DNA of 6,571 nt from an uncultured Gemmatimonadota bacterium (lineage in GTDB: Bacteria; Gemmatimonadota; Gemmatimonadetes; Gemmatimonadales; Gemmatimonadaceae): assembly GCA_946479895.1 (NCBI GenBank), contig CAMLHT010000219.1, forward strand, positions 1-6,571, read 5' to 3'. Below are positions 1 to 6,571 of the stretch, in pieces (position 1 is the first letter of the stretch; each line of letters opens with the position of its first letter). The notes under the pieces are model-generated. The model ran no database searches. It had not been told where the DNA came from and saw nothing but the letters and a program-made list of their open reading frames with translations. Position numbers and translations under genes: made by a program.

Positions 1-23
1 GAGCAAAAACGCGGACGCGATCC

Positions 24-71
24 TGATCCACTGATCCACCGATCCACTGATCCACCGATCCACCGATCCAC
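24..71. repeat. Tandem array of an 8-bp unit (YGATCCAC x 6)
   Basis: Six consecutive octamers begin at 24, 32, 40, 48, 56 and 64, each reading TGATCCAC or CGATCCAC. A partial unit (CGATCC) sits at 18-23. The only variation is the first base (T,T,C,T,C,C). Every unit carries GATC. The array touches the TAG stop of the acyl-CoA dehydrogenase gene (71-73), so on the minus strand it would be the first stretch of 3' untranslated RNA, reading repeated GTGGATCR. It does not form an obvious strong hairpin and has no T-tract, so it does not look like an intrinsic terminator. A role is unknown; slipped-strand expansion is the likely origin. Confidence 0.9.
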
Positions 72-1243
72 TACTTGAAAGCGTTCAGTCCCGTCGCCGC
101 CTGACCCAGAATCAGCGAGTGCACGTCGTGAGTGCCCTCGTAGGTGTAGACGCTCTCGAGGTTCGCCATGTGGCGCATGGCCGAATACTCGGCGAGGATG
201 CCGACGGCGCCGAGGAGGCGGCGGGCTTCGCGGGCGATGTCCGTGGCCATGTTCACGTTGTTGCGCTTCGCGAGCGAGACCTGCTGCGGCGTGAAGGTGC
301 CGGCATCCTTGAGGCGCCCGAGGTGCAGTGAGACGAGCTGCGCCTTGGTGATCTCGGTGAGCATGTCGGCGAGGCGCACCTGCTGGATCTGGAATCCGCC
401 GATCGGCTTGTCGAACATCACGCGGTTCTGCGAGTACGAGAGCGCTTCCTCGTAGCAGGCGATGGCGGCGCCGATGGCGCCCCACGAGATGCCGTAGCGC
501 GCCTGGGTGAGGCACATCAGCGGCGACTTGAGGCCCCCGGACTTGGGCAGGATGGCATCGGCGGGGAGATGCACGTCGTCGAAGACCAGCTCACTGGTGT
601 CGCTCGCGCGCAGCGAGAGCTTGCCCTTCTGGTCCTTCGCCTTGAATCCCTTCGTGTTCGTCGGGACGATGAAGCCGCGGATGGACTTGTCGGCCGGATC
701 GCCATTGGTCTTGGCCCACACCACGGCGATGTGCGCCTGGGAGCCATTGGTGATCCACATCTTGGCGCCGTTGAGGATCCAGGAGCCGTCCTTCTGCTCC
801 TTCGCCATCGTGATCATGCCGGACGGATTCGAGCCGTAATCCGGCTCGGTGAGGCCGAAGCAGCCGATCACTTCGCCGGCGGCCATCTTCGGAAGCCATT
901 GCTTCTTCTGCTCCTCGCTGCCGAAGGCGTAGATCGGATACATCGCGAGGGCGCCCTGCACCGACGCGAAGGAGCGGATGCCGGAATCGCCGCGCTCGAG
1001 CTCCTGCATGATGAGGCCGTACGCGACGTTGTTCAGCCCCGCGCAGCCGTATTCCTCGGGCAGGTTGGCGCCGAGCACGCCCAGCTCGGCCATCTCCGGG
1101 ATCAGCTCCTTCGGGAATCGTCCGTCGACGTAGGCCTGGCCGATGATCGGAAGGACCTTGTCGTCGACGAAGGCCCGGACGGACTCACGGACGGCGATTT
1201 CGTCCGAGGAGAGCTGGGAGTCGATGTTGAAGAAATCTTGCAT
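71..1243 (-). CDS. gcdH: Glutaryl-CoA dehydrogenase-type acyl-CoA dehydrogenase (390 aa)
   Basis: This is a complete FAD-dependent acyl-CoA dehydrogenase, probably the cytoplasmic enzyme that oxidises and decarboxylates glutaryl-CoA to crotonyl-CoA in lysine, tryptophan or aromatic degradation, passing electrons to ETF. The N-terminal helical domain is followed by the beta domain with GCFGLTEPDYGSNP and MWITNGS, then the C-terminal helical domain. Residues diagnostic of the glutaryl subgroup are visible: Glu83, Arg90 and Ser91 (in ELERGDSGIRSFASVQ) correspond by recall to human GCDH Glu87, Arg94 and Ser95. Tyr368-Glu369 in YEGTHDVHSLILG corresponds to human Tyr369 and the catalytic base Glu370; the Tyr fits a decarboxylating enzyme. 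The start at 1243 (MQDFFNID) is chosen because the longer frame from 1315 begins inside a palindromic repeat, while 1243 gives the family's usual length and sits 7 nt after a TATCTT box. No Shine-Dalgarno sequence is seen. The family is certain; exact substrate is inferred from residues. Confidence 0.9.
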   Translation of the reverse strand: MQDFFNIDSQLSSDEIAVRESVRAFVDDKVLPIIGQAYVDGRFPKELIPEMAELGVLGANLPEEYGCAGLNNVAYGLIMQELERGDSGIRSFASVQGALAMYPIYAFGSEEQKKQWLPKMAAGEVIGCFGLTEPDYGSNPSGMITMAKEQKDGSWILNGAKMWITNGSQAHIAVVWAKTNGDPADKSIRGFIVPTNTKGFKAKDQKGKLSLRASDTSELVFDDVHLPADAILPKSGGLKSPLMCLTQARYGISWGAIGAAIACYEEALSYSQNRVMFDKPIGGFQIQQVRLADMLTEITKAQLVSLHLGRLKDAGTFTPQQVSLAKRNNVNMATDIAREARRLLGAVGILAEYSAMRHMANLESVYTYEGTHDVHSLILGQAATGLNAFK

Positions 1244-1250
1244 GGGGATA

Positions 1251-1256
1251 AAGATA
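1251..1256 (-). promoter_or_regulatory. Candidate leaderless -10 box of the acyl-CoA dehydrogenase gene
   Basis: On the minus strand TATCTT (1256 to 1251) is followed by exactly 7 nt (1250-1244) and then the ATG at 1243. This is the same TANNNT-N7-ATG arrangement seen before the two other unit-leading genes in the window. Transcription would start at or next to the A of the ATG. No convincing -35 hexamer is present at the expected distance, so the call rests on the -10 match, the spacing and the lack of a ribosome binding site. Confidence 0.5.
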
Positions 1257-1305
1257 GTTGTGCCGGCTCCAACGGGCGTCTGGCGCCCCGACAGTGGGGT
1301 TGGTG

Positions 1306-1416
1306 CGCGGATCACGCTGATGAACGCAGAAGAAACGATCAGGAGCGGTGGGGCTCACGGAGACCGGGCCCCACCGCTCCTGATCGATTCTTCTGCGTTC
1401 ATCAGCGTGATCCGCG
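1306..1416. repeat. Near-perfect long inverted repeat (49-bp arms, 13-nt loop)
   Basis: The left arm (1306-1354) and right arm (1368-1416) are reverse complements at 48 of 49 positions; the single exception is an A-A mismatch at 1335/1387. The loop is 1355-1367. Beyond the arms a weaker symmetry continues: the outward reverse complement of 1279-1305 and the outward sequence 1417-1442 align with roughly 20 of 27 matches including small gaps, so the ancestral palindrome was probably about 160 bp. It fills most of the gap between the SprT-like gene's stop (1445) and the dehydrogenase promoter (1251-1256). Transcribed from either side it would fold into a very stable hairpin, but no T-tract follows, so it is not a classic terminator. 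No target-site duplication flanks it. The arm sequence resembles dispersed intergenic repeats I recall from high-GC soil bacteria; that is memory, not a search. Confidence 0.95.
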
Positions 1417-1444
1417 AGCCACCCCTCTCTCCGGGCGCGAGATA

Positions 1445-2215
1445 TCAGACCTCCCGCTTCGCCCTCGGCCGAATTCCTACTTCGCGAGCCTTGCTCCGGA
1501 AACCAGGACCATGATCGAGCGGCGATCCGGTCTCCGCCTGCCACTGATGCACCATCTCGTGCACGAGCGTTTCCAGAGCATCGTCCCAGCCGTGGCGGCG
1601 GATGTGCCGCCGGCTGATGGCAATCTCGGCGGGCATGCCGTCGACGGCCGGCGAGTAGTGACCGAGGCGGCTCTTCATCCGCCGTGACACGCGCACCGCG
1701 ATCGGCTGAAGCGATCCGGCGAATCGCTCGGCGTTCAGGCGGCGATGCTCGTCGACGAGACGAGCGGACCATGCTTCGTCATCGGGATGCGTGCGCTCGC
1801 GCCGCCTGGGCCCTTCGCTGATTCCGGCGGGCGCGTTGGCGACGATGAACTTCCCCGCCGCGCGGCGGATGGCCTTCGTACGTCCCTCGACGAGCCGCAC
1901 CATGGCGTCGAGGACTTCGGGCGGCGCATCGGCATAGCCGCGGTGCACGCGCATCTCGTCGCCGCGGAAGCTGACCATCACGCGTGAGTTCTTCGTGAGG
2001 GTCAGGGACCCGATCGACCTGAGGCCGCGCGCGCGGAGGGCCGAGAGAAGAGCAGAGGCCTCGCCGCGCGAGTGATGACCAGCGGCGGGCGAGCGATCAC
2101 GGGCGGGGGGCGAGGGATCACGATTCGCCGGCGGCACCTCGAGCGGCAAGCCAAGCTGGGCGGGGTCGGCGTGCACCCGCCCGCGGGAGAGCCAGCTCCT
2201 TACCGCTTGAAACAC
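1445..2215 (-). CDS. SprT-like zinc metallopeptidase domain protein (256 aa)
   Basis: This is a predicted cytoplasmic zinc protease of the SprT/Spartan class; relatives in eukaryotes degrade DNA-protein crosslinks, while bacterial functions are poorly known. The SprT-like domain occupies about residues 150-248. The zinc site is His219-Glu220-Met-Val-His223, with His235 in DHGPGF as probable third ligand. Residues 52-110 form an upstream domain with strands (LTLTKNSRVMVSFRG) and helices. Residues 14-50 are Pro/Arg-rich and look disordered. They contain QLGLPL (20-25), matching the QLxLxL sliding-clamp motif, and a 7-residue duplication (RDPSPPA/RDRSPAA, 32-45). The start is GTG at 2215, overlapping the phosphoesterase gene by 16 nt; no clear ribosome binding site is seen, so translation is probably coupled. 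A GTG at residue 14 is a possible alternative start and would keep the motif. It is the last gene of the apparent four-gene operon. Confidence 0.85.
   Translation of the reverse strand: MFQAVRSWLSRGRVHADPAQLGLPLEVPPANRDPSPPARDRSPAAGHHSRGEASALLSALRARGLRSIGSLTLTKNSRVMVSFRGDEMRVHRGYADAPPEVLDAMVRLVEGRTKAIRRAAGKFIVANAPAGISEGPRRRERTHPDDEAWSARLVDEHRRLNAERFAGSLQPIAVRVSRRMKSRLGHYSPAVDGMPAEIAISRRHIRRHGWDDALETLVHEMVHQWQAETGSPLDHGPGFRSKAREVGIRPRAKREV
2087..2122 (-). repeat. In-frame 21-bp duplication in the SprT-like gene linker
   Basis: The 15-mers at 2087-2101 and 2108-2122 (GGGCGAGSGATCACG) differ at one base and are offset by 21 bp, exactly seven codons. In the protein this gives RDPSPPA followed by RDRSPAA (residues 32-45). 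The multiple-of-three offset keeps frame and the composition suggests a flexible linker between the N-terminal motif and the folded part. Confidence 0.75.
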
Positions 2216-3051
2216 TTCGCCGGACCGGCGACGAAGTTCGCTTCCTTCTCGGACCAGAGCATCGTCGACACCTCGATCTCCGCCGGCGTGATGCGGATGC
2301 TGTTCACGGACGACGGCCGGCCGCCGCGCGAGCGGTTCGAGATGGTGCCCGCGGTGGAGATGATGGTCCCGCGCTTCGTGTGCTCGATGTAGTGCACCGC
2401 CTCCTGGTGATCGTGCCCGCAGAGCACCAGGTCCACGTGCATCTCGGCGAAGGCGCCGAGGATGGCGCGGGTGTTCTTGAGGCCGTGGCGCTGGGAGAGC
2501 TCGCCCTTCACCGGGTTGTGGTGCATGACGATGATCCGCGCGTCATCGCCGCGCGACGCCTCGAACTCGGCGCGCGCCCGCTCGATCTGGTCGCGCCGCA
2601 GGTGGCCGATGATCGAGATGTCGCGGACGTTCCAGGTGAGCGTCTCGGCGATCACGCCCTGCGACGTGTTGAGGCCGACGAAGGTAGCCCCGGCGATGCG
2701 GAGGACCGGCTCGATGTCCTGGCTGATGTACGCGCGATACTTCTCGTACATCGCGTCGGGGTTGCCGATCCCGAGCGGCGCGTGCCACCACGCGACGTCG
2801 TGGTTCCCCGGGACGCAGATGACCTCCGCCCCGGAGACCTGCGCGCGGCGGATGAAGGCACGGGCGCGCTGGAACTCGCCGGCCCGCGCCCGCTGCGAGA
2901 CGTCGCCCGAGATGCCCACGACCGTCGGCCGCTGGGCTTCTATGATGGCCTCGATCGCCTCGTACTGCTCCGGCACCGCCGGATGGCCGAAGTGCAGGTC
3001 GGAGCAGTGGAGGAGCGTCGTGACGCTCGGGCGATCCTGGCGCAGGTTCAC
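2200..3051 (-). CDS. Calcineurin-like metallophosphoesterase (283 aa)
   Basis: This is a two-metal phosphoesterase of the calcineurin-like fold, a family that includes cyclic-nucleotide phosphodiesterases, nucleases and phosphatases; the substrate cannot be read from the sequence. All family metal motifs are present in order: Asp18-x-His20 (CSDLHFG), Gly49-Asp50 (GISGDVS), Gly82-Asn83-His84-Asp85 (PGNHDV), His177-His178 (MHHNP) and Gly212-His213-Asp-His215 (CGHDHQ). No signal peptide is seen, so it is probably cytoplasmic. The reading frame is open far upstream, through the dehydrogenase gene, but homology begins just after the GTG at 3051. That GTG overlaps the dehydrogenase stop as GTGA, a typical translational-coupling junction, so I place the start there. 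The 3' end overlaps the SprT-like gene by 16 nt. The compact single-domain length and CpdA/Icc-like motif spacing would fit a cyclic-nucleotide phosphodiesterase-type annotation, but this is only a family resemblance. Confidence 0.9.
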   Translation of the reverse strand: MNLRQDRPSVTTLLHCSDLHFGHPAVPEQYEAIEAIIEAQRPTVVGISGDVSQRARAGEFQRARAFIRRAQVSGAEVICVPGNHDVAWWHAPLGIGNPDAMYEKYRAYISQDIEPVLRIAGATFVGLNTSQGVIAETLTWNVRDISIIGHLRRDQIERARAEFEASRGDDARIIVMHHNPVKGELSQRHGLKNTRAILGAFAEMHVDLVLCGHDHQEAVHYIEHTKRGTIISTAGTISNRSRGGRPSSVNSIRITPAEIEVSTMLWSEKEANFVAGPAKCFKR

Positions 3052-4061
3052 AGGGCGGCGATCACGGCGTCGGTGAATTCCTCGGTGCTCGACGTGCCGC
3101 CGAGGTCGCGCGTGAGAGCCTTGCCGGCCTTGATGGTGCGCTCGAAGGCCGACCGGATCTTCATGGCCCGGGCCGTGTCGCCGATGTGCTCGAGCAGCAT
3201 GCAGGCGGCGAGCAGCAGGGCCCCGGGATTGGCGATCCCCTTCCCCGCGATGTCCGGCGCCGTGCCGTGGACGGCCTCGAAGATGGCGCCGTTCACGCCG
3301 ATGTTCGCGCCCGGCGCGAGACCGAGCCCGCCGACCAGCCCGGAGATGAGGTCCGAGAGGATGTCGCCGAAGAGGTTGGTCGTCACGATGACGTCGAACT
3401 TCTCGGGATGCAGCACGAGGTTCATGGCCATCGCGTCGACGATGCGCTCCTCGAACTGGATGCGGCCCTCGTACTCCCGCGCCACCATGCGGCCGGTGTC
3501 GAGGAAGAGGCCCTGGGAGAACTTGAGGATGTTCGCCTTGTGGACGATCGTCACCTTCTTCCGGCCGTGCTTCACGGCATACTCGAAGGCGTACCGCACC
3601 ACGCGCTCCGAACCGGACCGGGTGATGATCGCGATCGACTCGGCCGCCGCGCGCGGGTCGTCGCCGACGCGGATGTAGTGCTCGATGCCCGAGTACAGGC
3701 CTTCGGTGTTCTCGCGGACGAGCACGATGTCGATGTCCTTGAAGCGGCCGTGCTCGAGCATCGTGTGCGCGGGGCGGACGTTCGCGTAGAGATCGAAGGT
3801 CTTCCGCAGCGCGACGTTGATCGAGCGATAGCCCTCGCCGACCGGGGTCTCGAGCGGGCCCTTGAGCGCGAGCTTCGTGCGCTTGATGGAGTCGAGGGTG
3901 GCGTCGGGAATGGGGTCGCCGAACTTCGCGACGCCGGCCATGCCCGCGACCTGCTCGTCCCACACGATGTCGGCGCCGGCGGCCTTGAGGATGCGCTGCG
4001 TGGCGGCGGTGATCGACGGACCGATGCCGTCGCCGGGAATCAGGGTGACTTGAGTGCTCAT
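3048..4061 (-). CDS. NAD-type isocitrate dehydrogenase (isocitrate/isopropylmalate family, 337 aa)
   Basis: This is a complete beta-decarboxylating dehydrogenase, most likely converting isocitrate to 2-oxoglutarate in the TCA cycle. The N-terminus LIPGDGIGP (7-15) is standard for the family. Substrate arginines are Arg86, Arg96 and Arg116; Tyr123 and Lys175 are the catalytic pair; Asp209, Asp233 and Asp237 bind the metal. Ser80-x-Asn82 (RSINVALRK) matches the isocitrate-contacting Ser113/Asn115 of E. coli Icd and argues against isopropylmalate dehydrogenase. In HGTAPDIAGKGIANP, Asp270-Ile271 replaces the Lys-Tyr of NADP enzymes, which indicates NAD+. The length fits the short bacterial or IDH3-like type, not the roughly 415-residue E. 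coli enzyme. The ATG at 4061 lies 15 nt after the lipoprotein stop, with only a weak GAAGA-type ribosome binding site. Homoisocitrate dehydrogenase is the main alternative. Confidence 0.93.
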   Translation of the reverse strand: MSTQVTLIPGDGIGPSITAATQRILKAAGADIVWDEQVAGMAGVAKFGDPIPDATLDSIKRTKLALKGPLETPVGEGYRSINVALRKTFDLYANVRPAHTMLEHGRFKDIDIVLVRENTEGLYSGIEHYIRVGDDPRAAAESIAIITRSGSERVVRYAFEYAVKHGRKKVTIVHKANILKFSQGLFLDTGRMVAREYEGRIQFEERIVDAMAMNLVLHPEKFDVIVTTNLFGDILSDLISGLVGGLGLAPGANIGVNGAIFEAVHGTAPDIAGKGIANPGALLLAACMLLEHIGDTARAMKIRSAFERTIKAGKALTRDLGGTSSTEEFTDAVIAAL

Positions 4062-4076
4062 CAGTTCTTCAGCGGC

Positions 4077-4727
4077 TCACTTCGCGACGAACAGGTCGGC
4101 GACGCGGGCGGCGATGGTTGCGGAAATCTCGGGAGTGAATGCAGGGGAATCGGGCCCGGTGACGCGCCCGATCCAGCGGACGACGGAACTTCTGGGGTCG
4201 ACGAGCACGACCCGGACCACCGGGCGACCCATGCCCGCGCTCACGCGATCGATGGTCAGGTCGACGGGAATCAGGACCAGCCTGGCGTCCTGGAGGGCGA
4301 TCATCGTCCTGAGCTGCGAGGCGAGCGGCTCGGGCAGGCGATCGCTGACCTTGAGGCCGGCCCCGCGCAGGGGGTTGACCGCCAGCGCGCGCGGATCGGT
4401 GGCGTAGGTCGGGTTGTTCGCGGCGGCCCGCACGAGGCCGTCCGCGAAGACCCACTGCTGGTTGCCGACCCTGCTTCGCAGCGTGTCGGCGAGCAGGCTG
4501 TCGAGCCGCGCGAGCAGTGCCCGGCTGGGCGGCATCGCGGGCCAGCCGATGTCGGCCGGCACCCGCAGCGCCTGGACGGGCGCAACGATGATGTTCTGGC
4601 CGACGATGCCGGCGAGCGGATGACTCTCCGGCTCGGGAGTCGGCGTCGCCGTTGCCGGCTTCGAGCCTCCGCAGGCGACGGTGGTGGCGGTCGCGATCAG
4701 CAGGATGGCTCTCGGGAGGCTCGGCAT
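4077..4727 (-). CDS. Predicted lipoprotein of unknown function (216 aa)
   Basis: I do not recognise this protein. It begins with a short signal peptide: MPSLPR, a hydrophobic stretch (7-18), then TTVAC with Cys19 as probable lipidation site. The -3 residue is Thr, allowed but not ideal for a lipobox. A Pro/Thr/Glu-rich linker (about 23-36) precedes a globular domain. That domain has a strand-like segment (NIIVAPVQALRVP), a helix (LLARLDSLLADTLRSRV), LVLIPVDLTI, then VVRVVLVDPRSSVVRWIGRVTG and a C-terminal helix (SATIAARVADLFVAK). The order and the 'D-P/T-x-x-x-VVRW' strand resemble CsgG/TolB-N-like periplasmic lipoproteins; this is inference. The start at 4727 is chosen because the longer frame runs through a non-coding repeat, and because TAGTTT lies 7 nt before this ATG. 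It leads the operon that continues into isocitrate dehydrogenase. Confidence 0.8.
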   Translation of the reverse strand: MPSLPRAILLIATATTVACGGSKPATATPTPEPESHPLAGIVGQNIIVAPVQALRVPADIGWPAMPPSRALLARLDSLLADTLRSRVGNQQWVFADGLVRAAANNPTYATDPRALAVNPLRGAGLKVSDRLPEPLASQLRTMIALQDARLVLIPVDLTIDRVSAGMGRPVVRVVLVDPRSSVVRWIGRVTGPDSPAFTPEISATIAARVADLFVAK

Positions 4728-4734
4728 TGCGCGA

Positions 4735-4740
4735 AAACTA
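4735..4740 (-). promoter_or_regulatory. Candidate leaderless -10 box of the lipoprotein-led operon
   Basis: On the minus strand TAGTTT (4740 to 4735) is followed by 7 nt (4734-4728) and the ATG at 4727. Transcription would begin at about the start codon. No -35 element close to TTGACA is seen 16-18 nt upstream, and no Shine-Dalgarno sequence precedes the ATG. If correct, this promoter drives the lipoprotein, isocitrate dehydrogenase, phosphoesterase and SprT-like genes. Confidence 0.5.
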
Positions 4741-4776
4741 AGGTGTCGCGGCGGAAAGCAGGAAAAGCAGAAGCAG

Positions 4777-4843
4777 ATCCCTCGGCTTCGCCGAGGGATG
4801 ACAGCGTGGGCCGCCGAGGGATGACAGCGGCAGAGAGGAATGA
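4777..4843. repeat. Dispersed-repeat-like hairpin with a second partial copy
   Basis: A perfect 10-bp inverted repeat, ATCCCTCGGC-TTC-GCCGAGGGAT, spans 4777-4799. The 17-mer GCCGAGGGATGACAGCG occurs at 4790-4806 and again, identical, at 4813-4829; a decayed third trace (GAGGAATGAC) lies near 4834-4843. The hairpin, the following GATGACAG and the flanking AGCAGAAGCAG resemble a repeat I recall as very widespread between genes of Acidobacteria, Chloroflexi and Gemmatimonadota, where it yields spurious peptides. It lies between the two divergent promoters. On neither strand is it followed by a T-tract right after the stem. Confidence 0.8.
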
Positions 4844-4860
4844 CGATGGGAGGGACGGGC

Positions 4861-4889
4861 GTGACAAGGCGCGGAGGCAGTCGTATTTT
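4861..4889 (+). promoter_or_regulatory. Candidate sigma-70-type promoter of cstA, leaderless
   Basis: GTGACA (4861-4866, 5 of 6 to TTGACA) is separated by exactly 17 bp from TATTTT (4884-4889, 4 of 6 to TATAAT). Seven nucleotides (4890-4896) then precede the ATG at 4897, which would place the transcription start at or one base before the start codon. The GGAGG at 4873-4877 is 19 nt from the ATG, too far to act as a ribosome binding site, and would lie in the promoter spacer. This is the best-supported of the three promoter calls. Confidence 0.6.
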
Positions 4890-4896
4890 CGCGGCC

Positions 4897-6571
<1,675 letters not shown>

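Noticed and set aside
1244..1315. 24-residue N-terminal extension of the dehydrogenase from an ATG at 1315
   Set aside because: The extension begins inside the left arm of the palindrome, reads as low-complexity sequence unlike the family, and bypasses the better-placed ATG at 1243 with its TANNNT-N7 spacing.
1306..1416. Intrinsic terminator for the SprT-like gene
   Set aside because: The stem is far longer than a normal terminator and is not followed by a T-tract on either strand. Structural blocking or processing remains possible but is not shown.
1279..1442. MITE or insertion-sequence remnant
   Set aside because: No target-site duplication is visible beside the inner or outer palindrome ends and there is no transposase fragment inside.
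569..1687. 372-codon plus-strand frame and the 195-codon minus-strand frame at 1185-1772
   Set aside because: Both are shadows that pass through the palindrome. Their nearly identical internal peptides arise because a palindrome reads the same on both strands, not from a duplicated protein.
3052..3963. Long N-terminal part of the open frame containing the phosphoesterase
   Set aside because: That part is antisense-like Arg/His/Gly-rich sequence overlapping the isocitrate dehydrogenase gene in another frame; phosphoesterase homology begins only after the GTG at 3051.
4873..4877. GGAGG as the cstA ribosome binding site
   Set aside because: It lies 19 nt from the ATG, too far for normal pairing, and falls in the spacer of the well-formed GTGACA-N17-TATTTT promoter candidate.

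Overview
The window is very GC-rich, tightly packed bacterial DNA with six protein genes. Five lie on the minus strand (71-4727). One is on the plus strand and runs off the right edge (4897-6571). GC content, GTG starts, two kinds of dispersed intergenic repeat and start regions without a Shine-Dalgarno sequence would suit a Gemmatimonadota-like or similar high-GC soil or metagenomic lineage. That placement is an impression from sequence style, not a demonstrated assignment.

Layout on the minus strand, in transcription order: a small predicted lipoprotein of unknown function (4727-4077); an NAD-type isocitrate dehydrogenase (4061-3048), starting 15 nt after the lipoprotein stop; a calcineurin-like metallophosphoesterase (3051-2200), whose GTG start overlaps the dehydrogenase stop as GTGA; and a SprT-like zinc metallopeptidase (2215-1445), whose GTG start lies 16 nt inside the phosphoesterase gene. 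These four look like one translationally coupled operon. A 201-bp gap with a striking 49-bp-arm inverted repeat separates it from a glutaryl-CoA-dehydrogenase-type acyl-CoA dehydrogenase (1243-71), which appears to have its own promoter. Directly after that gene's stop is a tandem array of an 8-bp unit containing GATC.

A 169-bp divergent intergenic region (4728-4896) separates the operon from a CstA-family carbon-starvation/peptide transporter on the plus strand. It holds a dispersed-repeat hairpin and two outward-facing promoter candidates.

The most notable signals are regulatory and structural, not a new multi-gene system. (1) All three genes that begin a transcription unit have TANNNT exactly 7 nt before the ATG and no Shine-Dalgarno sequence, which predicts leaderless mRNAs. 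(2) The 111-bp near-perfect palindrome at 1306-1416 pairs 48 of 49 positions, and an eroded repeat continues outside it. (3) The SprT-like protease carries QLGLPL, a match to the hexapeptide consensus for binding the bacterial sliding clamp, which would parallel the PCNA-binding motif of eukaryotic SPRTN. I saw no CRISPR array, tRNA, rRNA, transposase or phage gene.
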